A DNA stretch of 45,782 nucleotides. Source: Treponema sp. GTDB taxonomy: Bacteria; Spirochaetota; Spirochaetia; Treponematales; Treponemataceae. Position 1 is the first letter of the stretch. Every line of letters starts with the position of its first letter. Below, one piece after another: positions 16,821 through 25,175 of this stretch. The notes under the pieces are model-generated. The model did not search any database and was not told the DNA's origin. It saw only the letters and a program-made list of their open reading frames with translations. The position numbers and the translations under genes are program-made. The stretch covers positions 1 to 45,782 of the forward strand of contig JAHBAD010000111.1 in NCBI GenBank assembly GCA_018385395.1. Reading direction: 5' to 3'.

Positions 16821-18182
16821 ATGAAAAACAAAAATGATAAAACTGAATTATTTGAAACATTGCCCGTGCCGCAGGCCGTAATGAAGCTCTGCATTCCGGC
16901 AATCATGGGCACCCTTGTAATGGTACTGTACTCCATTGCAGACACTTACTTTGTAGGCATGACTGGTGACCCAATCCAGAATGCGGCCGTTACTCTTGCA
17001 GGCCCGGTTCTTTTAGCATTCAACGCCATAAACAATCTTTTTGGTGTAGGCACTTCCAGCATGATGAGCCGCGGTCTTGGCCGCAAAGATTATGATACAG
17101 TTGCAAGAAGCAGTGCCTTCGGCTTTTACAGCGCCCTGATTTTTTCAATTGTATTTGCAGCAGGTTATACCGCTTTCCGGCCATTTTTCCTTAAATTGCT
17201 TGGCGCAACAGAAACCACACTGGTACCAACAAGAGATTATCTTTTCTGGACCTGTACCCTTGGCGCCGTTCCGGCAATTATGAGCGTAACCCTTTCTCAC
17301 CTTGTTCGTTCCGAAGGAAGCGCACTCATTTCAAGTATAGGCGCCATGAGTGGCTGTATTCTGAACATGATCCTGGATCCCTTCTTTATTCTGCCTCAGT
17401 TCCTGGGCATGGGAGTTGTGGGAGCAGGACTTGCAACCTTTATCGGTAACTGTGCCGCCTGTCTTGTTTTTGCAGGCTTCCTTATTGTAAAAAGGGGACA
17501 GACCTGTGTTTGCGTAGACCCAAGAAAGTTCAAATTCCAGAAAGAAATTGTCTTCGGTATTTTTGCAGTCGGAATTCCGGCCTGTATCCAGAACCTTCTG
17601 AATGTAACTGGCATGACAATCCAGAATAACCTTGCAGCTGCATACGGTTCAGACATTGTGGCAAGTATGGGAATTGCGTCGAAAATTTCGGTGATTTCAT
17701 TCTACGTTGCCATGGCAATCGGACAGGGCGTCATGCCGATTATAGGCTACAACTTTGGTGCAAAAAATACACAGCGCATGAAGGACGTCCTCAAGTTTAC
17801 AGTAAAAGTAGACATTGCTTTCCTTGCCGTTTCAACTTTTGTTTACATGACTTTTGCGCCTCAACTTGTGCGCCTGTTCCTGGATAACGACGTAATCGTA
17901 AATTACGGAAAAACCTATCTCCGTCTTATGTCTACAGCCATTCCTTTCCTGTGTATGGATTTCCTGGCAATCGGAATTTTTCAGGCCTGCGGTTTTGGAA
18001 AATACGCTCTTTTCTTTGCCTTCCTCAGAAAAATCATTCTGGAAATCCCGGCAATCATAATTCTGAACAAACTCATTCCGGTTTACGGACTCGGCTTTTC
18101 ACAGACTGTGGCAGAAATCGGCATGTGTATTGCATCCATCTTCCTTATCCGTCATATTTTCAAAAAACTTGCCCAGAACTAA
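16821..18182 (+). CDS. MATE family efflux transporter (second copy)
   Basis: A 453-residue, roughly 12-helix inner-membrane transporter. The N-terminal VPQAVMKLCIPAIMGTLVMV and SIADTYFVG segments and the GQGVMPIIGYNFGAKN repeat are MATE hallmarks. It is clearly different from the protein at 5751, so the two are not a recent duplication. No Shine-Dalgarno is seen; TACAAT at 16803-16808 lies 12 bases before the ATG, so the leader is very short. A bidirectional-looking terminator follows. Substrate unknown. Confidence 0.9.
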   Translation: MKNKNDKTELFETLPVPQAVMKLCIPAIMGTLVMVLYSIADTYFVGMTGDPIQNAAVTLAGPVLLAFNAINNLFGVGTSSMMSRGLGRKDYDTVARSSAFGFYSALIFSIVFAAGYTAFRPFFLKLLGATETTLVPTRDYLFWTCTLGAVPAIMSVTLSHLVRSEGSALISSIGAMSGCILNMILDPFFILPQFLGMGVVGAGLATFIGNCAACLVFAGFLIVKRGQTCVCVDPRKFKFQKEIVFGIFAVGIPACIQNLLNVTGMTIQNNLAAAYGSDIVASMGIASKISVISFYVAMAIGQGVMPIIGYNFGAKNTQRMKDVLKFTVKVDIAFLAVSTFVYMTFAPQLVRLFLDNDVIVNYGKTYLRLMSTAIPFLCMDFLAIGIFQACGFGKYALFFAFLRKIILEIPAIIILNKLIPVYGLGFSQTVAEIGMCIASIFLIRHIFKKLAQN

Positions 18183-18186
18183 ACAA

Positions 18187-18231
18187 AAAACCCCGAAATG
18201 TACATACATTTACAGTACATTCCGAGGTTTT
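18187..18231. terminator. Terminator between the MATE and flavoprotein genes
   Basis: AAAACCCCGAAATGTA at 18187-18202 pairs with TACATTCCGAGGTTTT at 18216-18231 with few mismatches. A and T runs on the two sides would let it work for both converging genes. Confidence 0.85.
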
Positions 18232-18332
18232 GGGCGTTGCCCTCGCTTCGCTCGGGCCGGCACTTTCAGGCTCCACTACGTTCGGTCCTCATTTCATTCG
18301 GACCCGCTTCGCGGCCTTCCAGCGCCTAACGC
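18232..18332. repeat. GC-rich structured intergenic element
   Basis: GCGTT (18234-18238) and AACGC (18328-18332) close a region rich in small hairpins, including GTCC facing GGAC around 18284-18302 and several arms with TTCG or CTTCG turns. It sits exactly between two convergent genes and resembles, in style, the other structured gaps of this window. No gene is seen. Confidence 0.55.
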
Positions 18333-18338
18333 AAAAAA

Positions 18339-20054
18339 CTACAGTTTTTCTACAGCTGTATCAGCGGCAATTTTTCCGTAAACACAGATATCTGCAACAG
18401 CGTTTCCACCAAGACGGTTTCCGCCGTGAACGCCGCCTGTAACTTCACCTGCAGCATAAAGACCAGGTACTACGTTTCCGTCTGTATCAAGAACTTCAGC
18501 CTTTGTGTTGATTACAATACCACCCATTGTGTGGTGAATTGCAGGTCCAACTTCTACAGCATAGAAAGGTCCCTTTGTAAGAGGGCGAGGCATTTCGTTT
18601 GCCTTACGTCCAAGAGGGTCATTTCCGCTTGCCTGGATTTCTGCGTAAGCTGCAAGTTCTGCTTCAAGGGCGTCAGCCGGAATAGAAAGTTTCTGTGCCA
18701 GTTCTGCAACAGTATCAGCCTGAGTAAGAAGTCCGTTCTTTACGTATCCTTCAATTGCTTTAAGTGATTCTCGAACATCCTGATCAAAGAACAGATAAGC
18801 AGTTTTTCCTGTCTGTTCAAGAATTGCTTTTGACATAACGTCGCGGGTTGCCATTTCTGTGCAGAAACGTTTTCCTTCGCGGTTGATCATAATAGCACCG
18901 TTTCCCCGGACAGCTTCTGTTATCATTGTTCCGTTTCCTGGAACTACTGTCGGGTGAGTCTGGATTTCATCCATCTGAGTAAGGGCAACATTAAATGGCT
19001 TTACCAGTTCAAAAGCATCACCTGTTGCGCCTTTGTGGTTTGTTGTTCCAAAGCCTGCAAGTTCAGGTTTGTAAGAAACAACCATATCTGGGTTGGCACC
19101 GAATCCACCGGCTGCAACGATTACTGCTTTTGCTGCGATTTTGTATTCGCCGTTTCTTGCAGAAACTTTTACACCGCAGGCAGCGCCGTTTTTGTCTTTA
19201 AGGATTTCAACAACTTTTGCGTTGTAGCGGATTTCAGCCCCTGCTTTTTTTGCAGCTGCTTCAAGAACAGGAACCAGGTGTGCTCCAACGGCAGCACCGC
19301 CCTGAGGTCTGTGTGTACGTTTGTTTGATGAACCTGCCATCTTACCAACGTCTGTAAGGTCTGCACCAATTGAAATAAGCCAGTCTACAGTTTCAGCCGA
19401 TTTTTCAACCATGTTGCGAACCAGATCAGGATTGTTCTTGTTGTATCCGCCTTTCATTGTGTCGTTGTAATATGATTCGTTTGAATCCTCAATTCCAAGT
19501 TTTTTCTGGATTGAAGTTTCAGAAGCGTTGAGACCGCCTGTTGAAGAAATTGTGTTTCCTCCGGCATTTCCCATTTTTTCTACAACGATTACTTTCTTTC
19601 CCTTAGAAGCAGCTTCTGTTGCAGCTGTAAGTCCGGCACCACCAGCACCGATAATCACGATGTCGCAGCTTGTGTCTTTTGCTTTTTCTTCCTTTACAAC
19701 TTCACCTTTTGCTTTAGCCATAGCAGCGTCCAGAGCTGTAAGTGTAGCCTTTGAAGTGATTGTTGAACCTGATACTGCATCGATTCCTTTTGTCGTTCCC
19801 TTTGCAGCAAACTTTTCAACAATTTTTGCTGCAGCAGGCTTTGCAAAATCAGTTTCTTCTTCTTTCAGAACTTTTGCACCTGTTACTTTTCCGCCGGCAA
19901 CTGTAACTTCAACTTCAACTGCTCCGTTACGACCGTCGCCGCTTCCAGTGTACGTACCGTCTTTAAGACTTGCTTTATTCCCACAGGAAGCAAGACCCAT
20001 AATCATCCCGAATGCTGCAGCAAGCACTACAGTCTTTGAGAATACTTTTTTCAT
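18339..20054 (-). CDS. FMN-binding, fumarate reductase-like flavoprotein (lipoprotein)
   Basis: A 571-residue extracytoplasmic reductase of the flavocytochrome c/fumarate reductase family. The signal peptide ends in LASC with Cys24 as the lipidation site. Residues 30-115 are an FMN-binding domain whose SGSTIT motif (95-100) should carry FMN covalently on Thr100, a job done by ApbE. The FAD domain starts near residue 130 (DIVIIGAGGAGLTAA) and ends with GGVHGGNRLGGNAVADI; IHHTMGGI is in the active-site region. No haem motif is present. It may reduce fumarate, urocanate or another enoate as an electron sink; substrate choice cannot be settled by eye. AGGAGG is 7 bases before the ATG. No apbE or partner is in the window. 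Confidence 0.9.
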   Translation of the reverse strand: MKKVFSKTVVLAAAFGMIMGLASCGNKASLKDGTYTGSGDGRNGAVEVEVTVAGGKVTGAKVLKEEETDFAKPAAAKIVEKFAAKGTTKGIDAVSGSTITSKATLTALDAAMAKAKGEVVKEEKAKDTSCDIVIIGAGGAGLTAATEAASKGKKVIVVEKMGNAGGNTISSTGGLNASETSIQKKLGIEDSNESYYNDTMKGGYNKNNPDLVRNMVEKSAETVDWLISIGADLTDVGKMAGSSNKRTHRPQGGAAVGAHLVPVLEAAAKKAGAEIRYNAKVVEILKDKNGAACGVKVSARNGEYKIAAKAVIVAAGGFGANPDMVVSYKPELAGFGTTNHKGATGDAFELVKPFNVALTQMDEIQTHPTVVPGNGTMITEAVRGNGAIMINREGKRFCTEMATRDVMSKAILEQTGKTAYLFFDQDVRESLKAIEGYVKNGLLTQADTVAELAQKLSIPADALEAELAAYAEIQASGNDPLGRKANEMPRPLTKGPFYAVEVGPAIHHTMGGIVINTKAEVLDTDGNVVPGLYAAGEVTGGVHGGNRLGGNAVADICVYGKIAADTAVEKL

Positions 20055-20179
20055 AAAAACCTCCTAGTTTTTATCATTTTACTACTTTATTAAAAGAAAA
20101 TCCCCTGCATTGGATTTCTCAGGCAGCCTCGCGCGAAGTTCGGCTACAAACGAAAGAAACAGATTCCTGTCGCGGGTCT

Positions 20180-20229
20180 GCACAAGTTCCATACGCTTTA
20201 ATTATCGGCAAAATAAAGAAAACTTGTGC
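20180..20229. repeat. Inverted repeat upstream of the structured repeat
   Basis: GCACAAGTT at 20180-20188 is exactly complementary to AACTTGTGC at 20221-20229, with 32 bases between. It belongs to the 360-base gap between the flavoprotein and the ABC transporter and has no assigned role. Confidence 0.5.
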
Positions 20230-20245
20230 AAGCAAAAAAAATACG

Positions 20246-20362
20246 CGAGGAAAGAAAGCATGCTCGCCAGCAGGACTCGTAGCGCGGCTTGAAAGTTTCC
20301 TATCCGCGCGTACGCGTCCAGCGACGCTAGCTAGCGTTGCTGGCAGCTGCTTTCTGACCGGG
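20246..20362. repeat. Multi-branched structured repeat, copy 1
   Basis: Four helices can be drawn. P1 is AGAAAGCA 20253-20260 with TGCTTTCT 20348-20355. P2 is GCCAGCA 20266-20272 with TGCTGGC 20338-20344. P3 is CGTAGCGCGG 20278-20287 with CCGCGCGTACG 20304-20314 (one bulge). P4 is the palindrome ACGCTAGCTAGCGT 20324-20337. Copy 2 at 24073 shares the plan, and its helices differ by paired changes, so the fold itself appears to be conserved. It may be an RNA, a cruciform or the body of a small non-autonomous element. Confidence 0.8.
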
Positions 20363-20415
20363 AGCATTTTGAAATGCTTCTATAAAATCTCTTTATTTTG
20401 CAGTAAAATGACTTT

Positions 20416-21924
20416 ATGTCTTTTATTTCTCTTCAACATATCTCAAAAACTTTTGGTGAAGTCCACGCAAACAGTGATGTAAGCCTTGATATTGAAAAAG
20501 GCGAAATCCTGGCTCTGCTTGGAGAAAACGGTTCAGGGAAAACAACCCTGGTTAACATGCTTGCCGGCCTTTATTCCCCTGACGAAGGAAGCATTTTTAT
20601 TGACGGCAAAAAACAGAATTTCGCCCGCCCTGCAGATTCTATTGCAGCCGGAATCGGTATGGTGCACCAGCACTACCTTCTTGTGGATGTTATGTCTGCT
20701 CTGGAAAACATTACAATGGGCGAAGCAAAAGCTGGATTCTTTGTAAACAAAAAACAGATCCGTGAAAAAATCCTGAAGCTTGAAGAGACTTACGGACTCA
20801 AAATCGATCCTGATAAAAAAATCTACGAAATGTCTGTCAGCGAAAAACAGACTGTAGAAATCCTTAAAGTTCTTTATCGCGGCGCAAATATCCTTATTCT
20901 TGATGAACCAACAGCCGTTCTGACACCGCAGGAAACTGAGCACCTTTTTGATGTTCTCCGCCGCATGAAAGAAGCAGGTTGTACTGTAATCATCATTACA
21001 CACAAAATGAATGAAGTTATGACCATTTCTGACCGTGTTGCAGTGCTTAGAAAGGGCGAATTCGTGGGAATTGTACAGACAAAAGCCTCAAATCCTGCAG
21101 AATTAACCGCTTTAATGGTAGGACGCGCAATCAGCCTGGAAATTGACAGGCCTGCTGTAGAAAAGAGCGAAAACCCGCTTTTGTCTGTACAAAACATCAC
21201 TTTTACCAATGATGAAGAAAACCGCAAGATACTTGATGATATGTCTTTCGATCTTTATGGAGGCGAAATCCTTGGTGTTGCAGGCATTGCAGGTTCAGGA
21301 CAGAAAGAACTTTGTGAAGCAATTGCTGGCCTTCTGAAGCCTGAAAACGGTTCCATTAAATTCATGGGGGACGAGCTTATCGGGCTTTCGCCCCTTGCAA
21401 TCAAAAAGAAGGGACTTCGCATGAGCTTTGTTCCGGAGGACCGCCTTGGAATGGGTCTTGTTGCCGGCATGAATATTATCGACAACGTTATGCTCAAAAC
21501 CTACGATGAAACAAAAGGCATCTTCATGGACCGCGAAGCCGGTAAAAACCGGGCAGAAGCAATCGTAGGTGAATACGATATTTCAACTCCATCAATTAAA
21601 CATCAGGTTAAAAAACTTTCCGGCGGAAATATTCAGAAAGTTCTTCTTGGACGCGAAATCGGGATGAAGCCAAAAGTTCTGGTTACTGCCTACCCTGTCC
21701 GCGGACTTGATATTGGTGCCAGCTATACAGTTTATGACATGCTGAACCAGCAGAAGAAAAAAGGCATCGGTGTAATGTTCATAGGCGAAGATCTTGATGT
21801 CCTCATGGCTCTATCTGACCGCCTTATGGTTATTCACGATGGGAAAGTTATGGGCATTGTTAATCCAAAAGAAATTAGTAAAGAAGACGTGGGCATGATG
21901 ATGCTTGGCGATTCACAGGAGTAA
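20416..21924 (+). CDS. Nucleoside/sugar-type ABC importer, double ATP-binding subunit
   Basis: A 502-residue ATPase with two nucleotide-binding domains, of the class that drives BmpA-type nucleoside importers (NupO-like) and simple-sugar importers. The first half has Walker A GENGSGKT and Walker B ILILDEPTAVL but a weak signature (MSVSEKQ). The second half has a degenerate P-loop (GIAGSGQKE), a good LSGGNIQK signature and a Walker B region reading VLVTAYPVRGLD, where this class usually has QPTRGLD. Such asymmetry is usual in the class. Two permease genes follow at once (3 bases, then overlap), making an operon. TAAAAT at 20404-20409 is 6 bases before the ATG and there is no Shine-Dalgarno. 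Confidence 0.9.
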   Translation: MSFISLQHISKTFGEVHANSDVSLDIEKGEILALLGENGSGKTTLVNMLAGLYSPDEGSIFIDGKKQNFARPADSIAAGIGMVHQHYLLVDVMSALENITMGEAKAGFFVNKKQIREKILKLEETYGLKIDPDKKIYEMSVSEKQTVEILKVLYRGANILILDEPTAVLTPQETEHLFDVLRRMKEAGCTVIIITHKMNEVMTISDRVAVLRKGEFVGIVQTKASNPAELTALMVGRAISLEIDRPAVEKSENPLLSVQNITFTNDEENRKILDDMSFDLYGGEILGVAGIAGSGQKELCEAIAGLLKPENGSIKFMGDELIGLSPLAIKKKGLRMSFVPEDRLGMGLVAGMNIIDNVMLKTYDETKGIFMDREAGKNRAEAIVGEYDISTPSIKHQVKKLSGGNIQKVLLGREIGMKPKVLVTAYPVRGLDIGASYTVYDMLNQQKKKGIGVMFIGEDLDVLMALSDRLMVIHDGKVMGIVNPKEISKEDVGMMMLGDSQE

Positions 21925-21927
21925 GCC

Positions 21928-22989
21928 GTGTTACATATAGTTGCAAAAAATGAACCTTCAAAAATGAAAGAACGCCTGCTCCGCATTTCAGCAGTTCTTC
22001 TTTCGCTCGTTGCCTCAGGCATTGTAATTGCCTGTATGGGAAAAAACCCTTTCATAGTTTTCTGGAAAATCATTTCCGGTTCCATCGGAAAAAAATATTA
22101 CCTTCAGCAGACTGTTCATAAAGCAATCCCTCTGACAATGCTTTCACTTGGTATTGCTATGTCATTCCGCATGAAGTTCTGGAACATTGGTGCCGACGGC
22201 CAGTTCTACATGGGCGCCTTTGGTGCCGCTTTCGTAGCTTTCAAATGTCCAGGACTTCCAATGCCTGTAATGCTTCCGCTTATGTTCCTTGCCGCAATTA
22301 TCTGCGGCGGACTCTGGGCAACACTTGCTTCATTCTTCAAGAACAAGTGGGGAGCAAGCGAAACTCTCGTAACACTTATGCTGAACTACATCGCAACAAA
22401 ATGGGTCACATATCTTCAATTCGGACCATGGAAACGCCCTGACGGATTCCCCCGCATGCCGAAATTCCCGGATTCAGCAATCCTTCCAAAAACCGGCGGA
22501 TTCCACATCGGCTGGATTATCACTTTAATCTGTGTTGCACTTATTTATGTCCTGTTCAGAAAAACAAAGCTTGGCTACGAAATTGATGTTATCGGCGAAA
22601 GCAAAGCAACAGCCCGCTACGCCGGAATCAACGTTGCAAAAGTTACTTTCATCACTGTTTTCATTTCCGGCGCTCTCTGCGGTATGGCAGGAATGATGCA
22701 GGCTTCCGCAATGGAAAAATCCCTTACCTATCAGCTTTCAGGCGGTATGGGTTTCACTGCCGTAATCACAACCTGGCTCGGTCAGCTGAATCCAATAATC
22801 ATCACTGTAGTTTCTTTCCTGTTCAGTATGCTCATTCAGGGTGGAGGCGGACTTCAGGCTTCTATGGGAATCCAGCCTACAATGGCTCAGGTTATTCAGG
22901 GAATCATCATTTTCTTTGTACTTGGAAGCGAATTCTTCCTTAAGTACAAATTCGTTTGGACATCAAATAAAACTGTGGAGGACAAATAA
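21928..22989 (+). CDS. Nucleoside/sugar-type ABC importer permease 1
   Basis: A 353-residue inner-membrane permease of the BPD_transp_2 family (NupP-like) with about 8-10 helices. MSFRMKFWNIGADGQFYMGAF is the typical conserved segment. It starts with GTG at 21928, three bases after the ATPase stop, behind AGGAG at 21917-21921, and its stop overlaps the ATG of the second permease. The importer most likely takes up nucleosides or related compounds. Confidence 0.9.
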   Translation: MLHIVAKNEPSKMKERLLRISAVLLSLVASGIVIACMGKNPFIVFWKIISGSIGKKYYLQQTVHKAIPLTMLSLGIAMSFRMKFWNIGADGQFYMGAFGAAFVAFKCPGLPMPVMLPLMFLAAIICGGLWATLASFFKNKWGASETLVTLMLNYIATKWVTYLQFGPWKRPDGFPRMPKFPDSAILPKTGGFHIGWIITLICVALIYVLFRKTKLGYEIDVIGESKATARYAGINVAKVTFITVFISGALCGMAGMMQASAMEKSLTYQLSGGMGFTAVITTWLGQLNPIIITVVSFLFSMLIQGGGGLQASMGIQPTMAQVIQGIIIFFVLGSEFFLKYKFVWTSNKTVEDK

Positions 22990-23933
22990 TGCTTGCACTT
23001 ACACTTTTCCTTCAGACTTCCGTTCAAATGGGAACACATATCCTCCTGGCAATCCTTGGGGGAATCCTTTGTGAAAAAGTCGGAAACTCAAACCTTGGTA
23101 TCGAAGGTATGATGCTTATGGGCGCTGCTGCAGGTTTTGCCACAGCCCTTGTCACAAATAATCCATGGCTCGCAATGCTGGTTGCAGGCCTTGCAGGACT
23201 TTCCGGCGCCGCCATCTACGGTTTCATTTCAATCACCCTTAAAGGAAATCAGACAGTTACTGGTATCGTTCTTACAACTTTCGGAACTGGCGTTGCAGGT
23301 CTTTTTAACGAGTTCCTTTCCGGCAAAGCACTTACAGAAAGCTTCCGCCATTTCTTCGCCCCAAAAGCAATTCCGCTTCTCAGCAAAATCCCGGTAATCG
23401 GACCTGTTCTTTTTGATCAGAGCATTTATGTTTACATGTCGCTGATTTTTGCAATCCTCATTTATATTTACATGTATAAAACAAGAATCGGACTTTCAAT
23501 GCGCGCTATAGGCGAAAACCCGGCCGCCGCCGACAGTTCGGGAATTCCTGTCACTGTAATCAAATATGCAAACGTCCTTACAGGCGGCTTTTTGTGCGGC
23601 CTTGGCGGAGCATACATTTCACTGGTTTTCGTTCCAAGCTGGCTTGAAAACATTACAGCCGGTGCCGGATGGATTGCCGTAGCCCTCATTATCTTCTGTA
23701 CCTGGAATCCTCTGAAAGCAATTGTTACCGCATACCTTTTCGGCGCCCTTCAGGGACTGGGCTTCAAATTCCAGGGCGCTTCTTTCCTTGGAATCAAAAT
23801 GAACTCAATTATACTGGATATGCTTCCTTACATCGCTACAATTGTAGTTCTGATTTTCATAAGTCTTCAGAAGAAAAAAGAATACCAGGCTCCAGCTAGT
23901 CTTGGAAATTCTTATTTCCGCGAAGAAAGATAA
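22989..23933 (+). CDS. Nucleoside/sugar-type ABC importer permease 2
   Basis: A 314-residue permease (NupQ-like), the partner of the preceding subunit. GGILCEKVGNSNLGIEGMMLMGA and GLSMRAIGENPAAADSSGI are family-typical. The ATG overlaps the previous stop (TAATG) and GGAGG at 22978-22982 serves it, showing translational coupling. The operon ends here; no binding-protein gene of the BmpA/PnrA type is found within the window, so it must be encoded elsewhere. Confidence 0.9.
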   Translation: MLALTLFLQTSVQMGTHILLAILGGILCEKVGNSNLGIEGMMLMGAAAGFATALVTNNPWLAMLVAGLAGLSGAAIYGFISITLKGNQTVTGIVLTTFGTGVAGLFNEFLSGKALTESFRHFFAPKAIPLLSKIPVIGPVLFDQSIYVYMSLIFAILIYIYMYKTRIGLSMRAIGENPAAADSSGIPVTVIKYANVLTGGFLCGLGGAYISLVFVPSWLENITAGAGWIAVALIIFCTWNPLKAIVTAYLFGALQGLGFKFQGASFLGIKMNSIILDMLPYIATIVVLIFISLQKKKEYQAPASLGNSYFREER

Positions 23934-23934
23934 A

Positions 23935-24049
23935 GTGGAGGGGGAAAGCCAAACGACCTTTGGTCGGCACTTCGTTGCCTCCACACCCCCTTCTCCGGGG
24001 TTCCACCCCGGCCCCTTTTCCAAAGTCAGAGACATCTCCTTTGGAAAAG
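23935..24049. terminator. Hairpin cluster and likely terminator after the ABC operon
   Basis: GTGGAGG 23935-23941 faces CCTCCAC 23978-23984 and encloses the hairpin CGACCTTTGGTCG. Next come CCGGGG 23996-24001 facing CCCCGG 24007-24012, and CTTTTCCAAAG 24015-24025 facing CTTTGGAAAAG 24039-24049. There is no strong T run, so termination is likely but not certain. Confidence 0.6.
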
Positions 24050-24072
24050 ACTATAATAAATGAAAACTTACG

Positions 24073-24313
24073 CGAGGAAATAAATCATGCTAGCCAGTAG
24101 GACTCGTAGCGTGGCTTGATAGTTTCCTCTCCATGCTACGCGTCCAGTGACGCTAGCTACGACCTTCGGCCGTTTGCCTATTGGAAACTATTTAAGTCGG
24201 CGTGCATTAAGCGCGCCTTGGGCATACGACCTTTGGTCGTTTGCCTAGTGGAAATAATTTACGTCGCCGCGAAACGCGGCTTGGGCATAGCGTTACTGGC
24301 AGCTGATTTATGA
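24073..24313. repeat. Multi-branched structured repeat, copy 2, with a nested insert
   Basis: The same plan as copy 1 at 20246: P1 ATAAATCA 24080-24087 with TGATTTAT 24304-24311; P2 GCCAGTA 24093-24099 with TACTGGC 24294-24300; P3 CGTAGCGTGG 24105-24114 with CCATGCTACG 24131-24140; P4 ACGCT 24150-24154 with AGCGT 24289-24293. The P4 loop, four bases in copy 1, is 134 bases here and contains two tandem units (24159-24225 and 24226-24288), each with its own two hairpins. Confidence 0.82.
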
Positions 24314-24363
24314 CCGTGAGTCAGTTTTTAAGTTTTTGTAATTATTTTTCAAAGGAGATATAT

Positions 24364-25050
24364 ATGACTAAAGTACTTTCACTTGGTGGTTCAATCGTTG
24401 TTCCGGAAAAACCGGATGCACCTTTTCTCAAAGCTTTTGTAGAAATGGCAAAAGAATGGCTGGACGCCGATAAATCAAACCGCCTTATCCTGGTTGTTGG
24501 TGGCGGTGCACCTGCACGTTTCTATCAGAACGCTTATAAAGAAGTTTGTGCTCATGCAGACAACAACTCAGCAGACTGGATCGGAATCATGACAACCCGT
24601 CTCAATGCACAGCTTGTAAAAGCCTGCTTCGGCGACTACTGCAAAAACGATGTTGTTTACAATCCAACAGAAGACGTTAAATTCGACGGTCAGGTTCTTC
24701 TGGCTGCAGGATGGAAACCAGGATTCTCAACAGACACAGATGCCGTTTACCTTGGTGAAAAATTCGATGCAAAAACAGTCGTAAACCTTTCAAACATCGA
24801 AAAAGTTTACACTGATGATCCACGCAAAAATCCTGATGCAACTCCAATTGATTCAATCAGCTGGGAAGACTTCCGCAAAATGGTTGGTGATGAATGGGTT
24901 CCAGGAAAGAACTGTCCTTTCGATCCTATTGCTTCAAAGAAAGCTTCTGAACTTGGAATGAAAGTTATCTGCGCTGGCGGAAAAAATATTGCCAACATCA
25001 AAGCAATTCTGAACGACCAGGATTACATCGGTACTACAATCGGCTGCTAG
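24364..25050 (+). CDS. UMP kinase, archaeal type (amino acid kinase family)
   Basis: A 228-residue cytoplasmic kinase of the amino acid kinase fold that should phosphorylate UMP to UDP. VLSLGGSIVVPEKPD at the start, LILVVGGGAPAR, the TTRLNAQL segment and VVNLSNIEKVYTDDPRKNPDA match the archaeal-type PyrH group, also found in some spirochaetes, rather than the common bacterial hexamer. AAAGGAG at 24351-24357 fixes the ATG at 24364; the upstream in-frame ATG at 24310 would lie inside the structured repeat and lacks a ribosome site. Its closeness to the nucleoside-type importer suggests a shared role in pyrimidine salvage, but a repeat and hairpins separate them. Confidence 0.85.
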   Translation: MTKVLSLGGSIVVPEKPDAPFLKAFVEMAKEWLDADKSNRLILVVGGGAPARFYQNAYKEVCAHADNNSADWIGIMTTRLNAQLVKACFGDYCKNDVVYNPTEDVKFDGQVLLAAGWKPGFSTDTDAVYLGEKFDAKTVVNLSNIEKVYTDDPRKNPDATPIDSISWEDFRKMVGDEWVPGKNCPFDPIASKKASELGMKVICAGGKNIANIKAILNDQDYIGTTIGC

Positions 25051-25061
25051 GCAGATTTAAA

Positions 25062-25124
25062 AGGGGAAAGCCTTCCCCTCGTTTCAAACAAAAAAACCGT
25101 CGAATTAATCCGACGGTTTTTTGT
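25062..25124 (+). terminator. Terminator after the UMP kinase
   Basis: A small hairpin (AGGGGAA 25062-25068 with TTCCCCT 25073-25079) is followed by a perfect one, AAAACCGTCG 25093-25102 with CGACGGTTTT 25111-25120, flanked by A and T runs, so it may work in both directions. Confidence 0.92.
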
Positions 25125-25175
25125 TTTCCACTACCCCTTCTGCGGGCCTCAAACGCCGGCCCGCAACGCCCGCTT

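Noticed and set aside
19528-20067. A 179-codon frame antisense to the flavoprotein gene
   Set aside because: It is a shadow of the FAD/FMN lipoprotein, Pro/Ser/Ala-rich, with no ribosome site; the minus-strand gene is unmistakable.
20246-20362. The branched repeat as an integron attC site
   Set aside because: It lacks the RYYYAAC and GTTRRRY ends and the L-box pattern that the true attC at 44244-44308 shows.
24310-24363. An 18-residue N-terminal extension of the UMP kinase from the ATG at 24310
   Set aside because: That ATG lies within the structured repeat with no ribosome site, while AAAGGAG stands 6 bases before the ATG at 24364, where the family begins.
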